Positions 16,623 through 25,295 of a stretch of DNA of 64,000 bases are shown here, piece after piece. The notes below the pieces were generated by a model. That model worked only from the letters and a program-made list of their open reading frames with translations. It had not been told where the DNA came from and ran no database searches. The position numbers were made by a program, and so were the translations under genes. Location of the stretch: contig NZ_JMIT01000001.1 of the NCBI RefSeq assembly GCF_000731675.1, forward strand, positions 1,053,526 through 1,117,525, written 5' to 3'. Positions within the stretch are counted from its first letter, which is position 1; the number at the start of each line of letters is the position of its first letter. The stretch comes from Pseudomonas capeferrum. GTDB taxonomy: Bacteria; Pseudomonadota; Gammaproteobacteria; Pseudomonadales; Pseudomonadaceae.

Positions 16623-16823
16623 GGTGTGCCCTCTGGCAGGCGGCGGAAGAACAGGGTGATCTGGGCGATCTCAACGCCCAGCTTGCTCATGCTCGAACGG
16701 TTGATCAGGCTGTCGTCATCCATGAGGTACATCCAGTCGTCCAGGTCTACCTGCCAGTGCCGCCCATCAACTGGCAGGTCCAGCTGGTAACGCCTAGGAA
16801 ACCAGCAACAGCACTTTGTGCAT
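16619..16823 (-). pseudogene. DUF3833 gene with a large internal deletion
   Basis: The reading frame opens at the ATG 16821-16823 as MHKVLLLVS, the start of a lipoprotein-type signal, and hits a stop at once. Just after this the other phase gives YQLDLPVDGRHWQVDLDDW, then MDDDSLINRSSMSKLGVEI and ITLFFRR before TGA, which is the characteristic end of DUF3833 proteins. About 100 central residues are missing, so a deletion has joined the first nine or ten codons to the last 58 or so. DUF3833 often follows a chalcone-isomerase-like gene, as here. The product is not expected to work. Confidence 0.7.
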
Positions 16824-16828
16824 GTTCC

Positions 16829-17356
16829 TCAGTCGTTGCCAGCCAGCCCAAGCAGGCGCTGGCGCAGTTGTGTATCCCGGGCTCCGGGGTCGAGCCAGAT
16901 GGCAAAGAACGCCCTGGCAAAGACCGGGTCGGCGATATCGCGGCTGAATTTACCGTCGACGTAAAAGCGGCAGCCCTGCCCCGGCAGGTACAAGCCAGTA
17001 ATGCGCATGCCGGGGCGCACATCCACGAATGCCTCTTCAATCCCATGGGTCCACGCCGTGCGTTGTTGCGGCGTTATGCTGCCACCGTTGAGGCGACGCA
17101 TTTCCTCGAGGCTGGCCTGTACCAAGGTGTTCCTGGACAACGAACGGTGGTAGAGGAGCTCAAGGGCGAATGGCTGGCTCCAGTCATGAACTGGCCCTGC
17201 TGTCCATAATTGGGCTGTGTAAAGACGCAGGCCAAACCAGGTGAACTCACCACTCCCCAGCCGTTGCGCCCCAGGCAGCTCCGCTCGCCAGCCCGCAACC
17301 GCCGAAAAGGCAGCCAGTAGCAGACAAAGGCAAGCCCAACGAGCACGGTGCGCCAT
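16829..17356 (-). CDS. Chalcone isomerase-like secreted protein
   Basis: A 175-residue protein with a signal peptide (basic start, then CLLLAAFSAVAG). The mature part shows LGSGEFTWFGLRLYTAQLW (residues about 33-51), FALELLYHRSLSR and the end segment DPVFARAFFAIWLDPGARD, the pattern of the bacterial chalcone-isomerase-like family. These lack proven isomerase activity and are likely fatty-acid or lipid binders in the periplasm. The neighbour downstream is the broken DUF3833 gene, a usual partner. Length and ends look complete. Confidence 0.8.
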   Translation of the reverse strand: MAHRARWACLCLLLAAFSAVAGWRAELPGAQRLGSGEFTWFGLRLYTAQLWTAGPVHDWSQPFALELLYHRSLSRNTLVQASLEEMRRLNGGSITPQQRTAWTHGIEEAFVDVRPGMRITGLYLPGQGCRFYVDGKFSRDIADPVFARAFFAIWLDPGARDTQLRQRLLGLAGND

Positions 17357-17455
17357 ACTGACCTCAAGTACGCGTAAATACTGTACAACAATAGCATCTT
17401 GTACAGATATCGTACTCCAAATGCATAGATTTTAATGCACAGCGCAAGACCTCGG

Positions 17456-18016
17456 TCACGCCACTAGCGATATGATCAGGTCCGCAATATTAAGAGGTAC
17501 GAATGCCACGGTCAGCAGCGCATAGGCCTTGCGCGAGCTGGCTGCAAACACACACAGTGGGATCATGATCATGACCACGTCAAAGGCGCCCCAAAGCGCC
17601 ATGGGCGAAACGCCGAACAACAGAATGTTGACGATGAACCCAAGCAGGTAATAGCCCGACAGGAACAGCAGCGCGTAGCGGCCATCCTGCTCGAAGTACA
17701 CACGAAGCCCTTCGCGCTCGTCCTCGCTGCGGCTAGGCAACATCAGCGCCGAGGAAACGAACAGCGCAAGTGCCAGCAGCACCAACAGCAAAAACTCCTG
17801 GAACGAGAAGGTCGCCCTGACTTGCGGCAGCGAATTGACCGCCCACCAGAAATCCATCTGGGTGGTGAAGAGCATGACCGCCCAGACCAGAGCCACCCAG
17901 TCTGGAGCAGCGGTGCGACGGATACGGAAGACGGTCAGCGCCCCCAGAAGCAGGCGCGTGACCGAAAGGCCCAAGACCATAGACAGGACGGTAGCAACGA
18001 TAGGGAAATTGCTCAT
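17456..18016 (-). CDS. Hypothetical inner-membrane protein
   Basis: A 186-residue protein with about five hydrophobic helices (near residues 5-30, 40-55, 73-92, 114-135 and 140-182). A short acidic-basic loop (SRSEDEREGLRVYFEQDGRY) sits between helices three and four. The family is not recognised. Starts MSNFPIVATVL at 18016, preceded by an AGGAGGCACC-type ribosome site. It is a single gene flanked by a repeat upstream; no function can be offered. Confidence 0.65.
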   Translation of the reverse strand: MSNFPIVATVLSMVLGLSVTRLLLGALTVFRIRRTAAPDWVALVWAVMLFTTQMDFWWAVNSLPQVRATFSFQEFLLLVLLALALFVSSALMLPSRSEDEREGLRVYFEQDGRYALLFLSGYYLLGFIVNILLFGVSPMALWGAFDVVMIMIPLCVFAASSRKAYALLTVAFVPLNIADLIISLVA

Positions 18017-18130
18017 GGTGCCTCCTGCTGACCAAGACTCTGGACAGCGTAGGCGGCGAACAGCAAACTTTGCACAAATGAGTACGGGTTCTGGGGGCTT
18101 GTCGCAGGTTTTTCAGTGCCTGTGAAACCG

Positions 18131-18150
18131 AGCGCCGCGCGGGCGGCGCT
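18131..18150. repeat. REP-like hairpin, copy 1
   Basis: AGCGCCGC and GCGGCGCT pair around a GCGG loop. The same core, again preceded by TTTTCAGTGCCT about 10-20 bases earlier, occurs at 48124-48153. This fits a dispersed intergenic palindromic repeat of the P. putida type. It lies between divergent genes, upstream of chrA. Confidence 0.6.
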
Positions 18151-18230
18151 GGGGCTACGCGCCAAAGCAACCCTCAAGGCTGGCTGTTCCCCACCAAAAG
18201 CTGCAGCGTCACTTACCCAAGGAGCCTGTC

Positions 18231-19448
18231 TTGTCAGAACGCACTCACTGCGGCGTGAAGCCCAGCGACTCTGCCTGGTCGGTGTTTCTGGTGTTCTTGC
18301 GCCTGGGGCTGACGTCTTTCGGTGGCCCCATTGCGCACCTGGGTTACTTTCGTGAAGCATTTGTAGCGCGCCGCCAATGGCTCAGTGAACGCAGTTATGC
18401 CGAGCTGGTCGCCCTGTGCCAACTGCTTCCCGGCCCCGCCAGCAGCCAGGTGGGCATCGCGCTGGGCCTTTCACGGGCGGGGTTCCCGGGCGCTGTCGCT
18501 GCGTGGGCTGGGTTCACATTGCCATCGGCCCTCCTGCTGACGCTGTGTGCTCAGGGCCTGGGGGCATGGGGAGGTGGCGCCCCAAGTGGCCTGTTGCACG
18601 GCCTGAAAATCGTCGCAGTCGCCGTGGTGGCCCAGGCCGTATGGGGCATGGCACGTAGCCTCTGCACCGATTTCGCGCGGGTAACCATCGCCCTGTTCGC
18701 TGCCTGCACCGCGCTGCTGTGGCCCAACGCAGTCGGGCAGATAGCCGTGATCACAGGCTCGGCCATCACAGGCTTGATCCTGCTCAAGCCTCCGGGCTCC
18801 CCGGCAGGGGAAGAGCTGCCGTTTTCACTCAGCCGAAAGGCCGGGCTGGCTGCGCTGGTAATGTTCTTCGCCTTGTTGGTCGGCTTGCCGCTATTGACCC
18901 GCATCTGGCCCTCGCAAGCACTGGCAATGATCAACGCCTTTTATAGCGCAGGCTCGCTGGTATTCGGCGGTGGGCATGTCGTTCTACCGTTGCTGGAGTC
19001 GGCCACAGTGGCCAATGGCTGGGTCGCGAATGACACCTTTCTCGCAGGTTATGGCCTGGCGCAGGCCATACCTGGCCCACTGTTCACGTTTGCAGCCTTC
19101 CTGGGTGCATCCATGAGCTTGCAGCCGTCCGGCTGGGTGGGCGCGACCGTTGGCATTCTCGCCATTTTTACCCCCTCCTTCCTATTGGTGGTTGGTGCAG
19201 TTCCCTTCTGGGAAACACTGCGGCGCAGCGCCCGCAGCCAGTCAGCGCTTGCCGGTGTAAACGCCGGCGTGGTCGGACTTCTGCTGGCAGCCTTGTACCA
19301 ACCGGTGTGGACGAGCGCCATAGCCAAGCCAGCAGACTTGGCATGGGCGCTGATCGCCTTGATGGCCCTGATGTTCTGGAAGTGGCCTGCATGGTTGGTT
19401 GTCCTTGGCTGCGGCGTATTCGGTTGGCTGCTGAGCAGCACCTTTTAG
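18231..19448 (+). CDS. chrA: Chromate transporter (CHR family)
   Basis: A 405-residue inner-membrane protein with two homologous halves and about ten to twelve helices. Conserved CHR motifs are visible: FLRLGLTSFGGPIAHLGYF (residues about 22-40) with LCQLLPGPASSQVG (about 63-76) in the first half; FGGGHVVLPLLE and GLAQAIPGPLFTFAAFLG in the second. The start is a TTG at 18231 after AAGGAGC. Family members export chromate, some in exchange for sulfate; regulation is not evident. The stop codon lies inside the terminal repeat of the MITE-like element that follows. Confidence 0.85.
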   Translation: MSERTHCGVKPSDSAWSVFLVFLRLGLTSFGGPIAHLGYFREAFVARRQWLSERSYAELVALCQLLPGPASSQVGIALGLSRAGFPGAVAAWAGFTLPSALLLTLCAQGLGAWGGGAPSGLLHGLKIVAVAVVAQAVWGMARSLCTDFARVTIALFAACTALLWPNAVGQIAVITGSAITGLILLKPPGSPAGEELPFSLSRKAGLAALVMFFALLVGLPLLTRIWPSQALAMINAFYSAGSLVFGGGHVVLPLLESATVANGWVANDTFLAGYGLAQAIPGPLFTFAAFLGASMSLQPSGWVGATVGILAIFTPSFLLVVGAVPFWETLRRSARSQSALAGVNAGVVGLLLAALYQPVWTSAIAKPADLAWALIALMALMFWKWPAWLVVLGCGVFGWLLSSTF

Positions 19449-19662
19449 GCTCTGTACGAAAAGTTTTGTGGGAGCGGCGGTGCGGCGATCCGACTTGTCC
19501 CGCGATGGAGTGCGAAGCGCTCCTGTACCCGATATCAAATGGTGTCAAAGAAGCCGCGAACTCAGGCTTTGCTGCCGCGTTGCGGCAGATCGCGGGGCAA
19601 GTCGGATCGCCGCACCGCCGCTCCCACAACGATGAATGACCATACTTTCGTACAGAACCTAA
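19445..19662. mobile_element. MITE-like palindromic element with REP-type core
   Basis: A 218-bp non-coding unit. It begins TTAGGCTCTGTACGAAAAG and ends with the inverted copy CTTTCGTACAGAACCTAA. Inside are two long inverted arms: GTGGGAGCGGCGGTGCGGCG with GATCCGACTTG at 19468-19499, mirrored at 19579-19628. The arms could fold into a cruciform or a long RNA hairpin, ending chrA transcription from the left and that of the minus-strand operon from the right. There is no transposase, so it would move in trans if at all. The left terminus overlaps the chrA stop codon. Confidence 0.65.
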
Positions 19663-19688
19663 GGGCCTTAGAGACAGTATCGGGCAGC

Positions 19689-21050
19689 TCACTGCAAGGG
19701 AAGCGACACGATGGCAGCCAGCCCACCAATGGCCCTGTTTTCCAGGCGCACCTGCCCCCCCAGCCGCTCGACGATAGTGGCCACGATGGATAACCCCAGC
19801 CCTGCGCCATTGGGGCTATTGCGGCTATAGAAGCGCTCGAATACCCGTACAAGATTCGCCTCGTCTAGACCTGGCCCTTCATCTTCGACAACCAGTTCGA
19901 AGCGATTGGCCAGGCGCCTGAGTGATACCGTGATACGCCCGCCAGGCGGTGAATGCTCTACCGCATTGGAAACCAGGTTCTGCAAGGCGATGCCCAGCGC
20001 TCCGGAGTCGATCATCAGGGCATGGTCACCTTCGCTGAGATCCAGCGAGGGCTCCAGGCCGCGATCCAGTATCCAGGGTGTGAGATCCGCCAGCACATCG
20101 GTGACCACTTCGCCCAAGTCGACACGGGTGGCGCGCTGACCGAGGCGCGGCTCGACGCGGGCAAGGGTCAGCAACTGGTTGACCACCCGGGTCAGCCGGT
20201 CGACACCGCCAATTAAAAAGCCCAGGGCTTTCTGCCGCTCGGCATCGGTACTGGCGGCCTGTGCGTTTTGCGCATGCAGGCGCAGGATCGCCAGTGGCGT
20301 GCGCATCTCATGGGCGGCGTCGGCAATGAACCGATGCTCGCGCCGCAGCAGGTCATCGATCTGCGCAAGCAGGCGATTGATAGCCGCCTGCATGGGCTCA
20401 AGCTCGGTCGGCAACGGCACCAGTTGCAGGGGTTCGAGGGAGTCGGCATGGCGCGCACGAATCACATCGGCCATGTTCTGCAACGGGCGCAACCCCCAGC
20501 CGATGGCCGCCCAGACCAACAGCGCCAAGCCCAGGCTGCCGAGCAGGAACGGAAACAGGGTATGGCGTACGATGCGGTCGATCAGGTCGTAACGCACGTC
20601 GTCGCGCTCACCCACCCAGATCACCCACTGTTTTTCGGGTACCGGTAATACAAAGCCGCGCCATTGTTCGCCACCGCTGGCAAAATCGTAGAAGCCCGCC
20701 GCCGTAGGCGGTGCGTCGAGGGTCGGTGCACTGGGGGTGTGCACCAGCAACCGTGCTCCCTCCCCCCACACCTGGAACGCCAGCTTGCTCTCATAGGGGT
20801 GGCCCACACGGTGGCGCCCGGCCTTGCCCAGCGCCTCGTTGAATGCCTGATACAGCTTTTCGCGGTTGCCATCCTGCACCGGCAGGTTCATCACTCCCTG
20901 CAACAGCCGGGCATTCTGAGCCATGTGAGCATCGTAGACTTCGTTGATCTCGCGTCGGCTGTCGTGATAGTTGTACAACGCCAACAAGCCGGTGCCGAGC
21001 AGCATCAGCACCATCACCCGCCACAGCGTGCGCTGGCGCAGCGAGCTCAT
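19689..21050 (-). CDS. Sensor histidine kinase (QseC/TctE type)
   Basis: A 453-residue membrane kinase. Helices near residues 11-24 and 160-180 enclose a periplasmic sensor of about 135 residues. HAMP follows, then the H-box ADAAHEMRTPL (His near 246), N-box NLVSNAVEHSP, G1 DEGPGLD, F-box FERFYSR and G2 GAGLGLS. It would phosphorylate the response regulator whose gene ends inside its start (4-base overlap). It is the last gene of the seven-gene operon beginning at 25962, so the operon carries its own sensor. The signal is unknown; the sensor has no named domain. Confidence 0.9.
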   Translation of the reverse strand: MSSLRQRTLWRVMVLMLLGTGLLALYNYHDSRREINEVYDAHMAQNARLLQGVMNLPVQDGNREKLYQAFNEALGKAGRHRVGHPYESKLAFQVWGEGARLLVHTPSAPTLDAPPTAAGFYDFASGGEQWRGFVLPVPEKQWVIWVGERDDVRYDLIDRIVRHTLFPFLLGSLGLALLVWAAIGWGLRPLQNMADVIRARHADSLEPLQLVPLPTELEPMQAAINRLLAQIDDLLRREHRFIADAAHEMRTPLAILRLHAQNAQAASTDAERQKALGFLIGGVDRLTRVVNQLLTLARVEPRLGQRATRVDLGEVVTDVLADLTPWILDRGLEPSLDLSEGDHALMIDSGALGIALQNLVSNAVEHSPPGGRITVSLRRLANRFELVVEDEGPGLDEANLVRVFERFYSRNSPNGAGLGLSIVATIVERLGGQVRLENRAIGGLAAIVSLPLQ

Positions 21051-21709
21051 ACCTTGCCCTCGACCAAATATCCGATACCGCGCACCGTGCGGATCAGGCC
21101 GTTGAACAGTTTCTTGCGCAGGTGATAGATGTTCACTTCCAGCGTGTTGCTCTCAGGCTCCTCGTCCCAGCCATACAGCAACTGGGTCAGCCGCTCGCGC
21201 GTGAACACCTTGCCCGGTTGCGCCAGCAACTCGTGCAGCAGGCGATACTCCTTGGGCGTCAGTATCACGGGCACACCGTTGTAGTGCACCTGCTGAGTGG
21301 CAGGGTCCAGGCTTACGCCTGCGTGCTCGATGAGCACCTTGGCCCGGCCGGCGCTGCGCCTGAGCAAGGCGCGCAGGCGAGCCTTGAGCTCGTTGAGGTC
21401 GAAAGGCTTGACCAGGTAGTCGTCGGCACCGGCATCCAGGCCAGAGATACGGTCCTCGGTCGCATCGCGGGCAGTGAGAATCAGCACCGGCAGGCTGTTG
21501 CCCCCTGCCCTCACCCGTCGCAGCAGATCGATACCGCCCAACCGCGGCAGCCCGAGGTCGAGGATCACCAGGTCGAACACTTCGTGTTGCAGGGCATGCA
21601 GCCCGCTCAGGCCATCGCGCAACCAGTCGAGGGTGTAGCCCTCCTGGCGCAACCCGTCGCAGATCCCCTCGCCCAGGGCGGTATCATCCTCAACCAGCAG
21701 CAGCCGCAT
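21047..21709 (-). CDS. OmpR/PhoB-family response regulator
   Basis: A 220-residue regulator. The receiver domain has the acidic pair VEDD (8-9), phospho-acceptor Asp in VILDLGLPRLGG (about 51), Thr in LTARD and Lys in VKPFDL (about 101). The C-terminal winged helix ends LEVNIYHLRKKLF and VRGIGYLVE. It closely resembles QseB/PmrA-type regulators. It is coupled to the histidine kinase downstream and follows the TPR gene by two bases. A direct repeat at 26007-26026 upstream of the whole operon is a fitting binding site, suggesting autoregulation. Confidence 0.9.
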   Translation of the reverse strand: MRLLLVEDDTALGEGICDGLRQEGYTLDWLRDGLSGLHALQHEVFDLVILDLGLPRLGGIDLLRRVRAGGNSLPVLILTARDATEDRISGLDAGADDYLVKPFDLNELKARLRALLRRSAGRAKVLIEHAGVSLDPATQQVHYNGVPVILTPKEYRLLHELLAQPGKVFTRERLTQLLYGWDEEPESNTLEVNIYHLRKKLFNGLIRTVRGIGYLVEGKV

Positions 21710-21711
21710 GT

Positions 21712-22353
21712 TCAGTCCTGTTTGTCCTTGATGGCCTTGAGTAAAGCATCGATATCGCCACGCCGGCCCTGGTCGGCCAGCTCGCGGCCTGGCCGTGGCG
21801 GCGCCTGGCGTGCTTTTTCCAGGGCGGCGGTGGCTTCAGCGTAGCGTTTTTGCCGGGACAGATGATCGGCCCAGAAGTAATTGCTGTCGATACCGTTGGG
21901 GTTCACTTGCAGCGCCTTGCGCAACAAAGTGTCTGCCTTGTCGCTGTCACCAAACCCGATGGGCCAGCCCGGCACCTGGTCGTACAAAGTGCCCAGGCTG
22001 GTATAAGCCGAGCCCTGCAGGGCATTGGGGTCGAGTTTCATCGCCTCCTCGAGGCTGGCCTTGGCCGACTTGACCTTGCCCAGCGCCCCCAGGCCGCCGA
22101 TGGCACCCGCCCAACTGCTGTTGATGATGCCCTCCCAGATCAAGGGTTCGGCCGAGCCCGGGTGCTGATGGACCAGCGTAGAAGCGTCGGCTGCGAGTTT
22201 CTCGAACGCATCGGCGCGTTTGTCTTTAGGCGTTTGGTACTGGATCTGCGCCCAGCGCTGCTGCAAGTTAGCCAATTGTTGGCTGCCGGCCTGGTCCAGC
22301 GCCCAGGTGAGCGGTGCGAACGCCAGCAGGCCAGCGATGAACAGACGTTTCAT
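21712..22353 (-). CDS. Secreted TPR-type protein
   Basis: A 213-residue protein with a signal peptide (MKRLFIAGLLAFAPLTWA). The mature part is helical with TPR-like units: SAKASLEEAMKLDPNALQGS, then a unit ending LLRKALQVNPNG, and YAEATAALEKARQ near the end. It probably acts in the periplasm as a binding scaffold. It overlaps the upstream SDR gene by four bases (ATGA) and lies two bases from the response regulator gene. A role as accessory of the two-component sensor or of an exported product is possible but not shown. Confidence 0.7.
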   Translation of the reverse strand: MKRLFIAGLLAFAPLTWALDQAGSQQLANLQQRWAQIQYQTPKDKRADAFEKLAADASTLVHQHPGSAEPLIWEGIINSSWAGAIGGLGALGKVKSAKASLEEAMKLDPNALQGSAYTSLGTLYDQVPGWPIGFGDSDKADTLLRKALQVNPNGIDSNYFWADHLSRQKRYAEATAALEKARQAPPRPGRELADQGRRGDIDALLKAIKDKQD

Positions 22354-23156
22354 TTGATCGACTCCTTGGAATGGCTAGCGAGGTAACGACGGATCACCGG
22401 CAGTTGCTTGCGCAATGCACGGTCGACCACGCCGGGCAACATGCCGTTTATGTGCACGAAGAGCTTTTCCGGCCAGCCCAGGTAAAGCTCCCTGCGCTCT
22501 GACTGCACGGCCTTGAGCACAGCGCGGGCCACATCTGCCGGGTCGTCCATGCCGACTTTCAGGGCCTTGTTGAGCGCCGTGGCAGCGGTGCTGTTCATCG
22601 CGGTGCGTGTTGCCCGGGGGGCGGCGTACATGACATTCACCGAGGTATCGGCCAGCTCGCGGCGCAGCGCCTCCGAGAAGCCGCGCAGGGCAAACTTGCT
22701 GGCGCAGTAGGTGGCATAGCCGGGGTAGCCGATCGAGCCGTAGGTGGAACCGACGTTGACCACCAGTGCCCTGGGTTGTGCGCGCAGCAGCGGCAGGCAC
22801 ACACGCGTCAGTTGCAGGGCGGCTTTGAGGTTGATGTCCAGCAACTCGTCCAGCGCCTGCTCGTCGATCTGATCGAACAGGGCAAAACGGTTCACGCCCG
22901 CGGCATTGATCAGGACGTTGACCCCGCCCATCTCCCGGGCACGGGCAAGCACCTGCTCGCGCCCCTCATGGCTGCGCAGATCGGCCGACTGCCAGAGCAG
23001 CCTGTCGTGATAACGGTTCATCAACCCGGCGAGTTTGCCCATCTGCCGGCTCACCGCCAGTACCCGGGCACCGGCTGCGCACAACTGCTCGGCCAGTTCC
23101 AGGCCGATGCCTCCGCTGGCGCCGGTGAGTATCACTACACACTCAGGCAAGCGCAT
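22350..23156 (-). CDS. Short-chain dehydrogenase/reductase
   Basis: A 268-residue SDR. The NAD(P) motif TGASGGIG lies at about 11-18, NAAG near 90, catalytic Ser in VNVGSTYGS and the YxxxK pair in YATYCASKFALRG (about 155-159). The C-terminus extends some 60 residues beyond the fold, with a basic amphipathic end, as in membrane-associated SDRs. I start at ATG 23156 (MRLPECVVILTG), overlapping the oxidase gene by 14 bases. It likely reduces or oxidises the product of the acyl-adenylate and oxidase steps encoded upstream. Confidence 0.85.
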   Translation of the reverse strand: MRLPECVVILTGASGGIGLELAEQLCAAGARVLAVSRQMGKLAGLMNRYHDRLLWQSADLRSHEGREQVLARAREMGGVNVLINAAGVNRFALFDQIDEQALDELLDINLKAALQLTRVCLPLLRAQPRALVVNVGSTYGSIGYPGYATYCASKFALRGFSEALRRELADTSVNVMYAAPRATRTAMNSTAATALNKALKVGMDDPADVARAVLKAVQSERRELYLGWPEKLFVHINGMLPGVVDRALRKQLPVIRRYLASHSKESIK

Positions 23157-23823
23157 GACGCACCTCTTGCAGGCCCGCACGCGGCAGCCCCTGGAACATA
23201 TCGGTATACAGCCGGTAAACCACTTTGGCCGCTTGGATCACAGCCCGCTGGTCGTCAGCATCATCAAGGCGGTCCATTAATTGCCGGTAGGTGACCATGT
23301 GATCCTGGTCCAGCGCGCCATGGGAGCTGAGGTAGCTGAAGGCCCTGTCGGGCAACGCCAGCGTGCTCTGGATCGTGCCGGCGGCCTGGGTGGCTAGGGC
23401 AATGCTGGTGCCTTCGAGCACATTTACCATGCCAAACAGCCCGACCGGGTTGCCGCGGGCGATCATGTCGTAAAGGTAGGCGACCATCAGCTCGATCGGC
23501 AGTGCCGGGCGACCGTCACGTACCGCTTCCCAGTCGCCACCGCAGGCATTGATGTCATTGAGGATCCACTGCTCGTGGCCGTACTCCTCCTCGATGTATT
23601 CGCAGACGGCGCCGCGCAGCCATTCCAGGCGCGAAGGCAGGCGCGCCCCGCACGCCATCATCAGCGGCACGGTATGGCGTACATGGTGGTATGCCTGGGT
23701 CAGGAAGGCCACATAGCTGTCGAGGCTGACGTGCCCCGCCAACGCATCGCGTATGATCGGTACGGCGAACAGGGCCTGACGCTCCTGGCTGGTTTGCATT
23801 TGCAGGGTATCGAAAAAGGACAT
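23143..23823 (-). CDS. Heme-oxygenase-like diiron oxidase (TenA/PqqC-like)
   Basis: A 226-residue all-helical protein. Metal-ligand motifs of the heme-oxygenase-like diiron oxidase superfamily are present: EYIEEEYGHE (E-x-x-H, about residues 80-90), Glu in NVLEGTS, and HGALDQDHM (H-x3-D-x2-H). It is not the lauric-acid decarboxylase UndA itself, which differs in sequence, but may oxidise an acyl-derived substrate in a related way. The start is the ATG 23821-23823; a longer frame overlaps the ligase gene and is discarded. It sits between the adenylating enzyme and the SDR, so it likely acts on the activated acid or an amine made from it. Confidence 0.75.
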   Translation of the reverse strand: MSFFDTLQMQTSQERQALFAVPIIRDALAGHVSLDSYVAFLTQAYHHVRHTVPLMMACGARLPSRLEWLRGAVCEYIEEEYGHEQWILNDINACGGDWEAVRDGRPALPIELMVAYLYDMIARGNPVGLFGMVNVLEGTSIALATQAAGTIQSTLALPDRAFSYLSSHGALDQDHMVTYRQLMDRLDDADDQRAVIQAAKVVYRLYTDMFQGLPRAGLQEVRHALA

Positions 23824-23831
23824 GGCAGACC

Positions 23832-25295
23832 TCACAACGGGATATCGGATAACAGGGAGTGGTAACGCCGCAGGATGGCCTCGCGGCGCGGGCGGCCATT
23901 GGCGGTCAGGGTGTCTTCGGTACTGGACAAGGGGCACGGCAGGCGACGCCAGGCATGGACCCTGGCGTAGTCCGGCAGCAAGGCATTGCAATGCTGCACA
24001 GCCTGGTCGATGAGGGTGTCGGGGGTAGCGGGGTCCAGCGGCCAGAGCAATGCGAGGTTCTTTGGCAGGGCCTCGCCATGCACGAACGCCTGGGCGATCA
24101 CGCCGCTCTGGGTCAGTTCGGCCTCCACCCACTCCGGGTTGACGTTGCGCCCGAAGCTGGTGATGAACTGGTGTTTCTTGCGGCCATCGAGGTACAGGTA
24201 GCCCTCCTCGTCGAAATGGCCGAGGTCGCCAGTGGCCCACCAGCTATCGCAAACAGGTGGTTCCGCCAGATAGCCGAGCAACACCGAGCCCGCCACCAGC
24301 ACCTCCCCGTCCTCGGCGATACGCACCTGCACATGGGGCAGCGGTTTGCCGACACTGCCTCGGCGGGCTGCGCCCGGCCGGTTCAAGGCCACCACCGAAG
24401 CGCACTCGGACAGGCCATAGCCCTCGAACACCGGCAGGCCGATCGCTTCGGCGCGGGCCAGCAAACTGGGCGCCACCCGGGCACCGCCGACCGCAACGAA
24501 CCGTAGCGCCCCCACCTGCATCAGCCCGCGCTCGATGGCAGTGATCAGCCCCATCAACAGCTGTGGCACCACAATCAGGCTCTGCGCGCCGCTCAGGGCG
24601 ACAGCCCCCAGCAAGCGCTTGAAATCGACCTGGCTTGCACCGCCCATGCCCAGTTGCGCCTGGGGGTACAGCAGCAGACTCGCCCCGGCCATCAATGCGG
24701 CGTAGGCACCAAGGTTTTCCAGCAGCACACCAAGCGGCAGCACCGCCAGGTAACGCTGAGGTTCACTGGGCCGGCTGGCCACCTCCAGTTCCCGGGCGAC
24801 ACGCAACAGGGCTTCGACAGACAGGCACACGCCTTTGGGCTTGCCCGTACTGCCGGAGGTGTAGGTGATCTTGGCGGTGCCGGCAGGCAGCGCTGCAGCG
24901 GGCTCTGCCTCGCGAACCCAGAACACGTCCTGCTGAGCGAACCCCAGCTCGGCGAGCGTACCGTGCCATTGCGGGTCGCACAGCACATGGCTGGCACCAC
25001 TCTGCTCAATGCAATGGCTGAACTGGGCAACACTGAAGAACGACGGGACGATTACACAGGGACGCTCGGCAAACAGCGCCGCCAAATCCCAGAACAGCAA
25101 CTGCGGGCTGTTATCCAGCGCCAGTACCAGAGGGCCTGGCGAACACGTACGCAAGCTGTGGGTGCGTAACCCCACCTCTGGCAGCAACTGCCTGTAGGTG
25201 AAGCGCTCGGTCGCCCCTTGCACGGCAATGGCGTCAGCGTGATCGCGGGCAAACGTGACCAGCAGTTGATGAAAGCGCTCCAGTTCATGCGGCAT
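23832..25295 (-). CDS. Acyl/aryl-adenylating enzyme (ANL superfamily)
   Basis: A 487-residue enzyme of the AMP-binding superfamily. The P-loop ITYTSGSTGKPKGV is near residue 140, the A5-like VFEGYGLSECASVV near 288, the A7 ATGDLG with YLYLDGRKKHQFITSFGRNV near 360-385, and the C-terminal catalytic Lys region ends ANGRPRR. It should activate a carboxylic acid with ATP; transfer to CoA, a carrier or an amine cannot be decided. No carrier-protein gene lies nearby. It overlaps the upstream hemolysin-like gene by 11 bases and precedes the diiron oxidase gene by 8. Confidence 0.85.
   Translation of the reverse strand: MPHELERFHQLLVTFARDHADAIAVQGATERFTYRQLLPEVGLRTHSLRTCSPGPLVLALDNSPQLLFWDLAALFAERPCVIVPSFFSVAQFSHCIEQSGASHVLCDPQWHGTLAELGFAQQDVFWVREAEPAAALPAGTAKITYTSGSTGKPKGVCLSVEALLRVARELEVASRPSEPQRYLAVLPLGVLLENLGAYAALMAGASLLLYPQAQLGMGGASQVDFKRLLGAVALSGAQSLIVVPQLLMGLITAIERGLMQVGALRFVAVGGARVAPSLLARAEAIGLPVFEGYGLSECASVVALNRPGAARRGSVGKPLPHVQVRIAEDGEVLVAGSVLLGYLAEPPVCDSWWATGDLGHFDEEGYLYLDGRKKHQFITSFGRNVNPEWVEAELTQSGVIAQAFVHGEALPKNLALLWPLDPATPDTLIDQAVQHCNALLPDYARVHAWRRLPCPLSSTEDTLTANGRPRREAILRRYHSLLSDIPL

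Noticed and set aside
23143..23823. Calling the diiron oxidase UndA (1-undecene synthase)
   Set aside because: The ligand pattern fits the same superfamily, but UndA has a different sequence around its ligands and is longer. I keep the superfamily call only.
23824..24240. N-terminal extension of the diiron oxidase
   Set aside because: It is the shadow of the adenylating enzyme gene; ATG 23823 has the correct family start.
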